Both the position numbers and the translations under genes were made by a program. DNA of 64,000 nucleotides, taken from positions 186,001 through 250,000 of the forward strand of contig JAGIAH010000009.1 of the NCBI GenBank assembly GCA_017744915.1. The letters are read 5' to 3'. The notes below the pieces were generated by a model. The model worked only from the letters and a program-made list of their open reading frames with translations. It searched no databases and was not told where the DNA came from. The first letter of the stretch is position 1. Each line of letters opens with the position of its first letter. This stretch comes from Agrobacterium tumefaciens. GTDB lineage: Bacteria > Pseudomonadota > Alphaproteobacteria > Rhizobiales > Rhizobiaceae. This document shows positions 8,562-16,856 of this stretch, one piece after another.

Positions 8562-9683
8562 TCAGTCTCCATCAGCGAAGGAAAAGCCGGAACTGAGGCC
8601 GATGGCGCCGCCATACTGGTCGTTGAGGCGATAGATCAGGTCTTTGCCATTGAGCAGCAGGTAATCCACCTTGGCGCGCTGATCGTCCTGATCCAACGCC
8701 TTTTGCACATCCGTATCGATCGTTCCGGCAACGCGGATCATCGATTTGGCGATGAAGTCGATGGAGTTGACGATGGAGCGCTGATCGGGCGGTACGAGTT
8801 CGACCATGTCGGCGGTATGCAGGAGTGTCTGCACCGCCTTGATGTTGGTGGAGATGCTCTTCCAGGTCAGGTCGGAGCGCCAGTAGATGGCGGTGCGGGG
8901 AAATCTCGCCTTGTCAGGCCCCTTGTAGAAAGTCTCGATCCGCTGGTCGCGGATCGCCTCTGCGCCGTGCACGAGAATACCGAGCAAGGCAACCAGCGCC
9001 TCGCGCTCATCACGAAAGACGGGATTGTCCGGTCCGGGCTGTGTCCAGTTTTTTCGCGCGCCGTCAGGTGCGTTCCAGCTGTCGGAAAGCTCCGCCGCCA
9101 CATTGGCGATATTGCCGGCGATGGCCGCGCCGAAACGGCAGCGGAAATCGCCCTTCTTGTCGAGAAGTTCATCCGCGCCGGTGCCATAAAGCACGAACTC
9201 CAGCGCGCCGAGCCCCTGTGCCGCGACGCTCTTGCCTTTCAGGCCGTCGGCGGTGGTAACGCTTTCATCCTTGTCGGCAAGGTAACGCTGCACCTGCTTC
9301 AGTCCGAGCCCCTTTTTGTCGGGGTAATAAAGCACGCGTTCGAAGCGGTTCTTCTCGATCACAGGGCCGATACGCACGATCTCGATTGTCGACCAGCTCA
9401 AGACCGTATCAGCAAAAGCGGCCTGTGCTGCCGCCTCTGTCGTTTTGGAGGGTGCTGCGCAGAAGGCCTTCATGCTGCCTCCCAGCGTCTCCGCAGATTG
9501 CCGGAAATGGTCATAACCGGGCCGGATGAAGCCGTTCACCGCTTTTTCCATCACGCCCCGCACTTGCGCAGGGTCGAGCGGTGGCGGCGGCAACAGTTCC
9601 ACATCCTGCGCCTTGGCCGGCAGCGTGGTGAGAAGCAGCAGCACGGAGATGACGCCGGAAATTTTTCGCATGGCAAAGTTCAT
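8562..9683 (-). CDS. Second imelysin-family protein, His motif degenerate (iron operon, gene 3)
   Basis: A 373-residue secreted imelysin-like protein. The signal peptide is near residues 4-24, ending LPAKAQD. The fold markers are present: a helix-rich body, VDYLLLNGKDLIYRLND near the C-terminus and GALEFVLYG in the middle. The canonical imelysin GxHxxE metal motif reads G-L-G-A-L-E here, so the His is replaced by Gly while the Glu stays. It probably no longer binds metal in the same way as its paralogue. The start ATG at 9683 shares one base with the upstream stop (TGATG), so translation is coupled to the di-heme gene. ATG 9671 is an alternative. Confidence 0.86.
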   Translation of the reverse strand: MNFAMRKISGVISVLLLLTTLPAKAQDVELLPPPPLDPAQVRGVMEKAVNGFIRPGYDHFRQSAETLGGSMKAFCAAPSKTTEAAAQAAFADTVLSWSTIEIVRIGPVIEKNRFERVLYYPDKKGLGLKQVQRYLADKDESVTTADGLKGKSVAAQGLGALEFVLYGTGADELLDKKGDFRCRFGAAIAGNIANVAAELSDSWNAPDGARKNWTQPGPDNPVFRDEREALVALLGILVHGAEAIRDQRIETFYKGPDKARFPRTAIYWRSDLTWKSISTNIKAVQTLLHTADMVELVPPDQRSIVNSIDFIAKSMIRVAGTIDTDVQKALDQDDQRAKVDYLLLNGKDLIYRLNDQYGGAIGLSSGFSFADGD

Positions 9684-11206
9684 CAAAAGGACTCCAGAAA
9701 GGCCAGCAAAGCCTGCCGGTCGGATTTTTGCAAGGCGGCAAAGGCGTCGCGCGCTTTTTGCCCTTCGCCGCCATGCCACAATATGGCTTCCGTCAGGCTG
9801 CGCGCGCGCCCGTCATGCAGGTAAAAACCGTTGCCATTCACCTTTTGCGTCAGGCCGATGCCCCAGAGCGGCTGGGTGCGCCAGTGCCGCCCGCTCGCTT
9901 CGCCCACCTGCTGGCCATCGGCAAGCTCCTCTCCCATGTCATGCAGGAGGAAGTCCGAATAGGGCCAGATCAGCTGGAAAGAATGCATCGGGTCGGCGGC
10001 ATCGCGGCGGGTGACGAATTTCGGTGTATGGCAGGCCGTGCAGCCGGAGGTGTAAAATAGCTGTTTGCCCTCAAGAACGGTCGGATCATCGACATTGCGT
10101 CGCTGCGGCACGGCCAGGTTTTCGGTGTAGAAGGTCACGAGATCAAGAACCGGGTCCGGCGCTTCCACCGGCCCCAGCCGTGGCTGCACGCCGGTCGGCA
10201 TGGCCAGACAGTTCTTCTGGGCTTCGGTGCAATCGCCATAGGCATTCGGCACATCCGGTGTGGAAATGCCGATATCGTGAGAAAAGGCGCTGGCGCTCTG
10301 GTCGCGTACACTTGCATTTTGGGCTTTCCAGCCAAACCGCCCGAGTCTTGTCTCGCCGGTGCGATGGTCCCTGACCCATGCCGGGCGCCCGGCGATGCCA
10401 TCGCCGTTTTTGTCATCGGGGTCTGCGCTCGCGAGAATATCGGCATCGGCAATGGCCTCGATCAGGCCAAGCCCGAGCGTGGGCATGGCGATACGGGCCG
10501 AGAGCGTCGTATCGGCACCAAGCGGGCCATCGTGCAGGTTCACCACGCCATAGGCGGGCTTACGCAGCATCACCAGTTCGCCATCTGCAAGCGTAATCAG
10601 CCTTTCCGTATAGGTGATGATCGGTTTGCCTTCAGCGGCGAGGCCGGGAATGGCAAGATTCTGCAACTGCCGGCCATAGGTCTCGTCAGGAAAATTCAGT
10701 ACCTCGTGGCGGGCAATGGCCTGTCGTTCGGCTTCATTCCGGGCCGGTCGCGCCAGCCGCAGAAACAGGGAAACGGCCTCTTCCCCGGCAAGGGGCGGGC
10801 GGCCCCTGCCATCCTTGACATGGCAGGTCTGGCAGGATCTGGCATTAAACAGCGGCCCGAGCCCGTCCGAGGCCTGTGTGGAGGAGGGGGAGGAGACCCA
10901 GAGCTTCTGGAACAGCGCGTTGCCGAGCTTGAAATCCTGCTTCCGCTCGAAAGGCATGGTAGCGGAAGGATGGGAAAATGCGCCGCTATCGGCTTTGCCG
11001 GTGCTGGTGGTTGCCCCGCCGGACATGGCTTCGAAGGGCTCCGGCCTCGTAAAATCGGTTGTTGGCGCAGTGACGGCCAGCACGCGACTGCGGTCTTTCT
11101 CCGTCAGATCGCTCCGCTGCTGTTCGGCATGCGCTATCGACACCGCAAGGCAGGCTGCCCCGGCGAAAAAGAACGGCTTGCGGATCGATGACAGCAAAAA
11201 TCGCAT
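9683..11206 (-). CDS. Di-heme oxidoreductase, thiol oxidoreductase family (iron operon, gene 2)
   Basis: A 507-residue periplasmic c-type cytochrome of the DHOR (DUF1111) family, distantly related to bacterial di-heme cytochrome c peroxidases. A signal peptide (residues 1-27, ending IAHA) is followed by two heme-c sites: CQTCH at 125-129 and CTACH at 389-393. Typical family blocks are GLGPLFNARSC, DDKNGDGIAGRPAWV, GRFGWKAQNASV and, near the end, LYLHDGRARSLTEAILWHGGEG-like residues. The substrate is unknown; electron transfer from or to iron handled by the neighbouring imelysins is an attractive inference. It lies 41 bases after the first imelysin gene and overlaps the second. Confidence 0.93.
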   Translation of the reverse strand: MRFLLSSIRKPFFFAGAACLAVSIAHAEQQRSDLTEKDRSRVLAVTAPTTDFTRPEPFEAMSGGATTSTGKADSGAFSHPSATMPFERKQDFKLGNALFQKLWVSSPSSTQASDGLGPLFNARSCQTCHVKDGRGRPPLAGEEAVSLFLRLARPARNEAERQAIARHEVLNFPDETYGRQLQNLAIPGLAAEGKPIITYTERLITLADGELVMLRKPAYGVVNLHDGPLGADTTLSARIAMPTLGLGLIEAIADADILASADPDDKNGDGIAGRPAWVRDHRTGETRLGRFGWKAQNASVRDQSASAFSHDIGISTPDVPNAYGDCTEAQKNCLAMPTGVQPRLGPVEAPDPVLDLVTFYTENLAVPQRRNVDDPTVLEGKQLFYTSGCTACHTPKFVTRRDAADPMHSFQLIWPYSDFLLHDMGEELADGQQVGEASGRHWRTQPLWGIGLTQKVNGNGFYLHDGRARSLTEAILWHGGEGQKARDAFAALQKSDRQALLAFLESF

Positions 11207-11247
11207 GGGAGCAACGGGCCGCAGCGATCTGCGGCCCGCTTTGCCAC

Positions 11248-12525
11248 TTATTTGAAGACGGCGTTGGGGTTGTCGAGGCTGTCGGAGCCTTCAAGCTCGA
11301 TCTTGCCGAGATCGAGCGCCGCGATGACGCGTTCTACGGTTTTCGTCTGGTCGAGAAGGCCGTCGATGGCCGCCTGAACCACGGCATTGCCTTCCTTGTT
11401 GCCTTCGCCGATCATCTGGTCATAGGCCTCGACGGTCTGGGCGCGCTTTTCCATGGCATGCATGGCATCGAGCGTCTTGTTCAGCTTCGCCAGCATCTCG
11501 TCGTTCAGCGCCTTGTCCTTGGCGCCGACGAGTTCCGACAGCGAGGCACCGGTCATCTTCGTGCCGTCTGCGCGGGTATAGTCGCCGGTATAGGCCGAGG
11601 CGATGCCAATGGCGTCGTAGAGGTGCGAATTATAGGTATTGTCGGAGAAGCAATCATGCTCCTCTTCCGGATCGTGAAGCAGCAGGCCGAGCTTCATGCG
11701 CTCACCGGCCAGCTCACCATAAGAAAGGGAGCCCATGCCGGTCAGAATGGCGGTAAGGCCCGCTTTCGGATCGGCTTCCACGGTTTTCGTCGCTTCGCCC
11801 TCGGGAGCCCAGGCATCCACCATCTCCTGAAGATCCTTGATCAGCAGGGTGGAGGCGGATTTCAGGTAATCGGCGCGGCGGTCGCAATTGCCGTTGGTGC
11901 ATTTTGCCTTGTCATAGTCGGTATAGGGGCGGTTGCCCGCGCCCGGCCCGGTGCCGTTCAGATCCTGGCCCCAGAGCAGGAATTCGATGGCGTGGTACCC
12001 GGTCGTCACATTGGCTTCGACATCGCCCGCCTCGTGCAGGCTTTCGATCAGTTCCGGGGTGATTTTGGAGGCATCCACCTCTTCACCGCTGATCTTGATC
12101 TTCGGATTGGCGATGATGTTTGCGACGTAAAGTTCGTTCTCGTCGCTTTCCGTGCCGTAGGAGCCATCGACATAGTCGATCAGGCCTTCATCCAGCGGCC
12201 AGGCATTCACCTTGCCTTCCCATGCATCGACAAGCGGATTGCCGAAACGGTAGACTTCCGACTGCTGGTAGGGAACACGCGCCTTGATCCAGGCTTCGCG
12301 GGCGGCCTTCAGAGTCGCTTCGCTCGGCGTTGCAATCAACGCATCGATCGCCTTGTCCAGCGCCTTCGCCGTGGTCAGCGAATCCTCGTATTTCGCATGC
12401 GCAACATCGGCGTAATGCTTGACGACGGCAGCCGCGTCAGTGGCGGCCTGTGCGGGAAGCGCGGTGAAAGCCGCCGATGCGGCAAGAAGCACGAAAGACG
12501 CGCTGAGAATGGTTTTGCGGATCAT
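11248..12525 (-). CDS. Imelysin-family iron-regulated protein (iron operon, gene 1)
   Basis: A 425-residue periplasmic or surface protein of the imelysin (IrpA/M75-like, EfeO-related) family. The signal peptide spans residues 1-27, cleaved after PAQA. The metal motif GYHAIEF (176-182) preserves GxHxxE, with His178 and Glu181. Other family landmarks are REAWIKARVPYQQSEVYRFG and WPLDEGLIDYV near residues 75-120, and a duplicated second helical repeat. Members bind or take up iron in the periplasm and are usually induced by iron limitation. The start at 12525 has a strong AAGGAGAGG; the frame extends to 12591 without one. It is the first gene of the four-gene operon and is preceded by an Irr-box-like palindrome. 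Confidence 0.93.
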   Translation of the reverse strand: MIRKTILSASFVLLAASAAFTALPAQAATDAAAVVKHYADVAHAKYEDSLTTAKALDKAIDALIATPSEATLKAAREAWIKARVPYQQSEVYRFGNPLVDAWEGKVNAWPLDEGLIDYVDGSYGTESDENELYVANIIANPKIKISGEEVDASKITPELIESLHEAGDVEANVTTGYHAIEFLLWGQDLNGTGPGAGNRPYTDYDKAKCTNGNCDRRADYLKSASTLLIKDLQEMVDAWAPEGEATKTVEADPKAGLTAILTGMGSLSYGELAGERMKLGLLLHDPEEEHDCFSDNTYNSHLYDAIGIASAYTGDYTRADGTKMTGASLSELVGAKDKALNDEMLAKLNKTLDAMHAMEKRAQTVEAYDQMIGEGNKEGNAVVQAAIDGLLDQTKTVERVIAALDLGKIELEGSDSLDNPNAVFK

Positions 12526-12575
12526 GATCCCTCTCCTTGGGCAGGCATGAAAAGACTTCACGCTGCGGCCAGCGA

Positions 12576-12630
12576 GTTCTGACCCAATCACAAACTTGTG
12601 TCAAACATTCTAGTTTAGAATGCTTTGAAA
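12576..12630 (-). promoter_or_regulatory. Iron-operon promoter with Irr-box-like palindrome
   Basis: A perfect inverted repeat CATTCTAgttTAGAATG covers 12606-12622. An overlapping TTTAGAA-TGC-TTTGAAA at 12614-12630 resembles the TTAGAA/TTCTAA half-sites described for rhizobial Irr iron-control elements. A perfect -35 (TTGACA on the minus strand, 12604-12599) abuts the palindrome; 17 bases on, the -10 (CAGAAC) is poor. The arrangement fits iron-dependent control of the imelysin operon. Assignment to Irr rather than RirA or Fur-like regulators is inference. Confidence 0.6.
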
Positions 12631-12680
12631 CAAGCCCGCGTGGTATTTCCCAAGTAAAATCGCTGCGTGCAAATCGGCTT

Positions 12681-13970
12681 TTATGCTTTGCGTTTCATCA
12701 AGCAGAAGAAGAAACCGTCCGTATCTGTGGTTGCAGGCGTGAGGGTCACTGTCTTGCCATCGGAAGAATGCGGTTTATTCGCATTGCCGCCGAAAATCGA
12801 CTGCCAGCGCTCCAGAGCCGAACCGATCGAAAATTCCGGGTTTTCCGCGCAGAAGCGCCTGACCTGCTGCTCGTTTTCCTCGGGCAGAACCGAACAGGTG
12901 ACATAAAGCAGCTCGCCGCCCGGGCGCACGAAGCCTTTCGCCTGCGAAAGCGCCTCGCCCTGCTGTTGCACGCGCTCTTCCAGATTGCGCGCCGTCAGCC
13001 GCCATTTGGTGTCGGGGCGGCGGCGCCATGTTCCGGTGCCGGTGCAGGGTGCGTCGACCAGAACGCGGTCGAATTTTTCGTGGAACGGCGTAAGACCCGA
13101 TGCGCGGTCATGAACCTGCACATTGCGCGTGCCGGCCCGCTTCAGCCGCTCGATGATAGGCGCGAGCCGCTTGCGGTCGGCATCAAAGGCGTGGACCTGA
13201 CCCTTGTTGTTCATGCTGGCAGCCATGGCCAGCGTCTTGCCGCCACCGCCGGCGCAATAATCGAGAATCTGTTCGCCTTCATGCGCGCCGGCAAGGTCGG
13301 CAACAATCTGCGAACCCTCGTCCTGCACCTCGAACCAGCCCTTCTGGAAGGAGAGTTCGGCGGTGACATTCGGCAGGCGGGAAGGGCCTTCGCCGGCGGG
13401 AATGCGCACACCCTGCCGGGCGATGCGGGTGGCTTCCGCGCCGCTTTCCTCGAGCGCTTTCAGAACCTTGTCCCGATTTGCCTTCAGCGTGTTGGCGCGC
13501 AGGTCAAGCGTCGGTCGCTCGTTGAGCGCCTGCGCCTCGGCGAGCCAGCGCTCCCCGAAGGCCGTTTCGAAGGAAGATTGCACCCATTCGGGAATATCGC
13601 CCTGAATATAGGCCGGTGCGTCGGAAAGTGAACGGGAGAGAAAGGCCTGCTGCCTTTCCGCGTCAGGCGCGGCGGGGGCGAATTTGTCGCCGTCGAATTC
13701 CGCCGCCAGTTCCGCAAAGCTTTTGCCCCATTGCCGCAGCAGGACAGCATAGGCAAGGGAGGCGGCGCTATCGTCATCCATCAGCCAGGCGTGCGACAGT
13801 TTCATGCGCAGCGCGTCATAAACGATATTGCCGATGGCGGCCCTGTCGCCGGAACCGGCAAAACGGTGGGCAAGGCCCCAATCCTTCAGCGCATCGGCGA
13901 CGGGACGCCTGCGTCCCTCAATATCCGCCAATACTTCGATTGCTCCGGCCAAACGCCCGCCCAAACGCAT
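12681..13970 (-). CDS. rsmB: RsmB/NOP-family RNA cytosine-5 methyltransferase
   Basis: A 429-residue SAM-dependent m5C RNA methyltransferase. The N-terminal ~150 residues are the NusB-like RNA-binding domain of RsmB proteins. The catalytic domain follows: DYCAGGGGKTLAMAA (SAM motif I, about residues 240-255), VDAPCTGTGTWRRRPD (motif IV, with the Cys of the PC dipeptide) and LLYVTCSVLPEENE (motif VI, with the TCS catalytic Cys). The likely target is 16S rRNA C967, as for E. coli RsmB. It lacks a few conserved N-terminal features, so other RNA targets remain possible. It is encoded upstream of the iron operon on the same strand, with the palindromic promoter between them. Confidence 0.9.
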   Translation of the reverse strand: MRLGGRLAGAIEVLADIEGRRRPVADALKDWGLAHRFAGSGDRAAIGNIVYDALRMKLSHAWLMDDDSAASLAYAVLLRQWGKSFAELAAEFDGDKFAPAAPDAERQQAFLSRSLSDAPAYIQGDIPEWVQSSFETAFGERWLAEAQALNERPTLDLRANTLKANRDKVLKALEESGAEATRIARQGVRIPAGEGPSRLPNVTAELSFQKGWFEVQDEGSQIVADLAGAHEGEQILDYCAGGGGKTLAMAASMNNKGQVHAFDADRKRLAPIIERLKRAGTRNVQVHDRASGLTPFHEKFDRVLVDAPCTGTGTWRRRPDTKWRLTARNLEERVQQQGEALSQAKGFVRPGGELLYVTCSVLPEENEQQVRRFCAENPEFSIGSALERWQSIFGGNANKPHSSDGKTVTLTPATTDTDGFFFCLMKRKA

Positions 13971-14031
13971 TGTCTACCTCTTCTTGCTGATAAGCCCGGT
14001 TGGTAGACGCGAATGGCGGCGAGGGCAAGGC

Positions 14032-14400
14032 TCAATCGGCCTTGACGACCTCATAGCAGACCTTGGCAGTGCCGGAGCTGATCATGCCGATGTTCTTGGC
14101 TGCAGCCTTGGAAAGATCGAGAACGCGACCCTTGATGAACGGGCCACGGTCGTTGATACGCACCACAACGGCTTTGCCGTTGCGGGCATTCGTTACCTTG
14201 ACCTTGGTGCCGAACCGCAGGGAGCGGTGGGCGGCGGTCAGGTTGGCGGCGTTCATGCGCTCGCCCGAAGCAGTCTTGGAGGTCAACGCATACCACGATG
14301 CGCCTCCACAACCATTTGCCGCATTCGCCTGAAGAGGCGCAATGATGGAACAGGCGGCGATAGTTGCAGCGGTGAAAGTTATACGACGGATATTCAACAA
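14032..14400 (-). CDS. rlpA: RlpA-family septal ring protein, TTG start
   Basis: A 122-residue exported protein with a signal peptide (about residues 1-27, ending QANA) and one double-psi beta-barrel domain ([60 protein letters not shown]). RlpA proteins act on denuded peptidoglycan at the septum. The catalytic Asp of lytic RlpA lies in the NDRGPF loop and is present here. There is no SPOR domain, so it is the short rhizobial form. No ATG exists in frame: the best start is TTG 14400, with AGGGA about nine bases upstream. A 428-base regulatory gap with two dyads precedes it. Confidence 0.85.
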   Translation of the reverse strand: MLNIRRITFTAATIAACSIIAPLQANAANGCGGASWYALTSKTASGERMNAANLTAAHRSLRFGTKVKVTNARNGKAVVVRINDRGPFIKGRVLDLSKAAAKNIGMISSGTAKVCYEVVKAD

Positions 14401-14541
14401 ACTGTGCTTCCCTGAAAATCGGCCCCGCGCCGATTGATTGTGCCCTTGCTAAACGGCCAAGAACTGGCCTGAACGCCTTTTGATGCGAGATTGTAGGGCG
14501 AGGGAAAAATGGCGAAAAAAAGCTGATCTCAAATCACGAAC

Positions 14542-14558
14542 TGTTACAGACTGTAACA
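14542..14558. promoter_or_regulatory. Perfect 17-bp dyad, operator candidate
   Basis: TGTTACAGACTGTAACA is an 8-bp perfect inverted repeat around a central A. An outer pair, ATCAC (about 14533-14537) and GTGAT (about 14562-14566), extends the symmetry with unequal spacers. It lies 142 bases upstream of the rlpA start. It has the size and shape of a dimeric repressor site; the regulator is unknown. Confidence 0.55.
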
Positions 14559-14663
14559 TTTGTGATCGTTAGCCGGAAAGCCGTCCATGGGGCCTGGCGG
14601 CGCAGAAGTGGAAAAAATAACGCAGAATCAATGGTCAATGGAAATGCCGTTGCTAGTCACGGC

Positions 14664-14684
14664 TTCGTGAATCCACTTCACGAA
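14664..14684. promoter_or_regulatory. Perfect 21-bp dyad, operator candidate
   Basis: TTCGTGAA and TTCACGAA form a perfect 8-bp inverted repeat separated by TCCAC. It lies about 105 bases upstream of the first dyad in the rlpA leader. No T-run follows on either strand, so a protein-binding site is more likely than a terminator. Confidence 0.5.
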
Positions 14685-14828
14685 ATGTGAGTGAAATATT
14701 TTTCTAATGACTATGATTTTAGCGATTCTTGGGTAGTTAATAAAATCCTAATTGGCTGAAATGGCACGAAAACCATCCGCAAAAACGGCTTTGGAAGGAT
14801 TTTTCATCGCTTTCGCCGGGGGCGGTTT

Positions 14829-15701
14829 TCAGCCCCGCCAGAGATCATTTTCCCATAATTGTTTCAGGGACAACCTGTATTCCGGAAAACGAAAATCGAA
14901 GCCGAGGGCGCGTATTTTGGCGTTGGAAACGCGCTTGTTCTCGCCATAAAAGGAACGCGCCATCGGCGTCAGATCGGCGGTCTCGAAGGCCTGCTCGGGT
15001 GGTAGCTCCACGCCCATCAGGGTTGCTGCGAAGCTCACCACATCCTGCGGCGGGCAGGGTTCGCCGTCCGTCACGTTGAAGATGCCGCGTTCGTTTCTCA
15101 ACGCCAGAAAAGCAAGTGCCGCACCAATATCCTCGACACGGATGCGATTGAACACCTGGTCCTTCTTCACCAACCGCCTAGCGGTTCCCTTCTCGAAATT
15201 CATAAAGGCATTGCGCCCCGGGCCATAAATTCCGGAAAGACGCAGGATGGAAAGCGGCACATCTGCTTTCTGGGCTGCCTCGGTCCAGGCAGCCTCGGCG
15301 GTTACCCGTTCCACGGAGCGTGCGGAAACCGGGCGGCAAGGTGTCGTCTCGTCCACCCAGGCGCCGTGATGGTCGCCATAAACGCCGACGGTGGAAAGGT
15401 AGGCCACCCATTTCAGATTGGGCAGGAGCTTTTTCAGATCGCCGCCCACAAGCGCTAGCAGCGGATCGCTATCCTTACCCGGTGCGATGGATTGCACGAG
15501 ATGGGTGACATTGCCCATGGCGGCAATGAGATCGCCACTGAGATGGGCGCCGTCGAAGAGCAACGGCGTCATGCCGGCGGCTGCGAGGTTTGGGAGCTTA
15601 TCCTGGCTGCGTGTGGTGCCGTAGACACTTGCGGCCTCGGTTTTCAGCGCGTTGGCAATGGCTTTCCCTGAATATCCCGCGCCGAAAATCATCACATGCA
15701 T
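14829..15701 (-). CDS. NAD-dependent epimerase/SDR-family protein (YeeZ-like)
   Basis: A 290-residue extended SDR-type protein with the nucleotide-binding motif GAGYSGKAIA at residues 7-16. An AYLSTVGVYGDHHGAWVDE block (about residues 101-119) gives the catalytic-type Ser/Tyr region (STVGVYG), and ILRLSGIYGPGRNAF follows, as in sugar-nucleotide epimerases. The substrate is unknown. Similar YeeZ-like proteins are common in rhizobia. It begins three bases after queG ends, with AGAGG before the ATG, so it is co-transcribed with queG. Start choice is secure because MHVMIFGAGYSG places the Rossmann motif immediately at the N-terminus. Confidence 0.85.
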   Translation of the reverse strand: MHVMIFGAGYSGKAIANALKTEAASVYGTTRSQDKLPNLAAAGMTPLLFDGAHLSGDLIAAMGNVTHLVQSIAPGKDSDPLLALVGGDLKKLLPNLKWVAYLSTVGVYGDHHGAWVDETTPCRPVSARSVERVTAEAAWTEAAQKADVPLSILRLSGIYGPGRNAFMNFEKGTARRLVKKDQVFNRIRVEDIGAALAFLALRNERGIFNVTDGEPCPPQDVVSFAATLMGVELPPEQAFETADLTPMARSFYGENKRVSNAKIRALGFDFRFPEYRLSLKQLWENDLWRG

Positions 15702-15704
15702 GGT

Positions 15705-16856
15705 TCATGCCTCTGCCAGTTGCCATTCCATTTCCGCTTCCGGATCAGTCTCCGGCGCGCGTGTGGCAGAGTATGTACGGAATTCGTCCCTGTCCATAAG
15801 CCGCGACAAAGCCCATGCGGCCATGCCGCGTACTTCTGCAGAAGGATCGGTCTCCGCAAGCGCCTTGCATTGTTCCACAAATTGCCGGTCGGCAGAGTTT
15901 CCCGCAGCGATCAGCACGTTGCGGATGAAGCGATTGCGGCCGATGCGCTTGACGGGGGAGCCGCTGAAAAAGCTGCGAAAGGCGGCATCGTCCAGCGTCA
16001 GCAGGAAGGCGATGGACGGTTCCTTCAAATCCTCGCGCGCCTGCAGCTTCATCTCGGAGGCGCTGGCCGCGAACTTGTTCCACGGACAGGCGGCAAGGCA
16101 ATCGTCGCAGCCATAGATGCGGTTGCCGATCATCGGCCGGAATTCGTGCGGGATCGGTCCCTTGTGCTCGATGGTGAGATAGGAGATGCAGCGGCGCGCA
16201 TCCAGCTGATAGGGGGCGGGGAAGGCCGCCGTCGGACAGGCATCGAGGCAGGCACGGCAGGAACCGCAATGATCCTTCTCGGCCTCATCCAGACAGAGCT
16301 CGGCGGTGGTGAACATGCTGCCCAGAAACAGCCATGAGCCATGGGTGCGGCTGACCAGATTGGTGTGCTTGCCCTGCCAGCCGAGACCGGCGGCGGCGGC
16401 GAGTGGCTTTTCCATCACCGGAGCGGTGTCGACGAAGACCTTCACATCCTCACCGGCGCGGGCGGCAAAGCGCGTTGCGATTTCCTTCAGCCGTCCCTTG
16501 ATGATGTCGTGATAATCGCGGTTGCGGGCATAGACCGAAATGGCCGCCTTGTCCGGTTTCGAAAGCAGGTCGCGCGGGTCCTCCTCCGGGCCGTAATTGA
16601 GCCCGAACATGACGATGGAGCGCACGTCTCCCCAGAGTGTCTTCGGCTCCGCCCGGCGAGCCTCGGTTTCCTCCATCCACGCCATGGTGCCGTGGTAGCC
16701 GTTGTCGAGAAACTGCCGCAGCCGCTCCGGTGCGAGCGGAATGCTGTCGGGGGCAGTGATACGACACAGATCGAAGCCGAGCGAAAGCGCCTCCTGACGG
16801 ATGAAATCCGTCAGTTTGCGTGCGCGTATCCGCTGCTTGTCGCTGGCAACGTCGAT
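15705..16856 (-). CDS. queG: Epoxyqueuosine reductase, no ATG/GTG/TTG start
   Basis: Reduces epoxyqueuosine in tRNA to queuosine, the last step of Q synthesis, using cobalamin and two [4Fe-4S] clusters. Coding from 16856 gives about 383 residues, the family length. The ferredoxin block CGSCRACLDAC (about 197-207) and GCDDCLAACPW supply the cluster cysteines, and a C-terminal HEAT-like region follows. The first ATG (16685) would delete the conserved N-terminal segment LGFDLCRIT...LDNGYHGTM, which matches E. coli QueG. Upstream of it there is no ATG, GTG or TTG in frame before the stop. The best ribosome binding site, AGGAG, is eight bases before an ATC at 16856. Either an AUC start is used or the start codon has mutated. 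Confidence 0.85.
   Translation of the reverse strand: MDVASDKQRIRARKLTDFIRQEALSLGFDLCRITAPDSIPLAPERLRQFLDNGYHGTMAWMEETEARRAEPKTLWGDVRSIVMFGLNYGPEEDPRDLLSKPDKAAISVYARNRDYHDIIKGRLKEIATRFAARAGEDVKVFVDTAPVMEKPLAAAAGLGWQGKHTNLVSRTHGSWLFLGSMFTTAELCLDEAEKDHCGSCRACLDACPTAAFPAPYQLDARRCISYLTIEHKGPIPHEFRPMIGNRIYGCDDCLAACPWNKFAASASEMKLQAREDLKEPSIAFLLTLDDAAFRSFFSGSPVKRIGRNRFIRNVLIAAGNSADRQFVEQCKALAETDPSAEVRGMAAWALSRLMDRDEFRTYSATRAPETDPEAEMEWQLAEA

Larger units (their letters stand above)
14401..14828. promoter_or_regulatory. 428-bp non-coding region upstream of rlpA
   Basis: Gap between the epimerase gene end and rlpA start, AT-rich at 14680-14760. I find no supported gene. It contains two perfect operator-like dyads (listed separately at 14542-14558 and 14664-14684), both upstream of rlpA. 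An open frame at 14752-14949 runs antisense into the epimerase gene, has no ribosome binding site and was rejected. Confidence 0.5.

Noticed and set aside
14752-14949. 65-codon frame in the rlpA-epimerase gap
   Set aside because: Runs antisense into the epimerase gene and has no supporting start signal.
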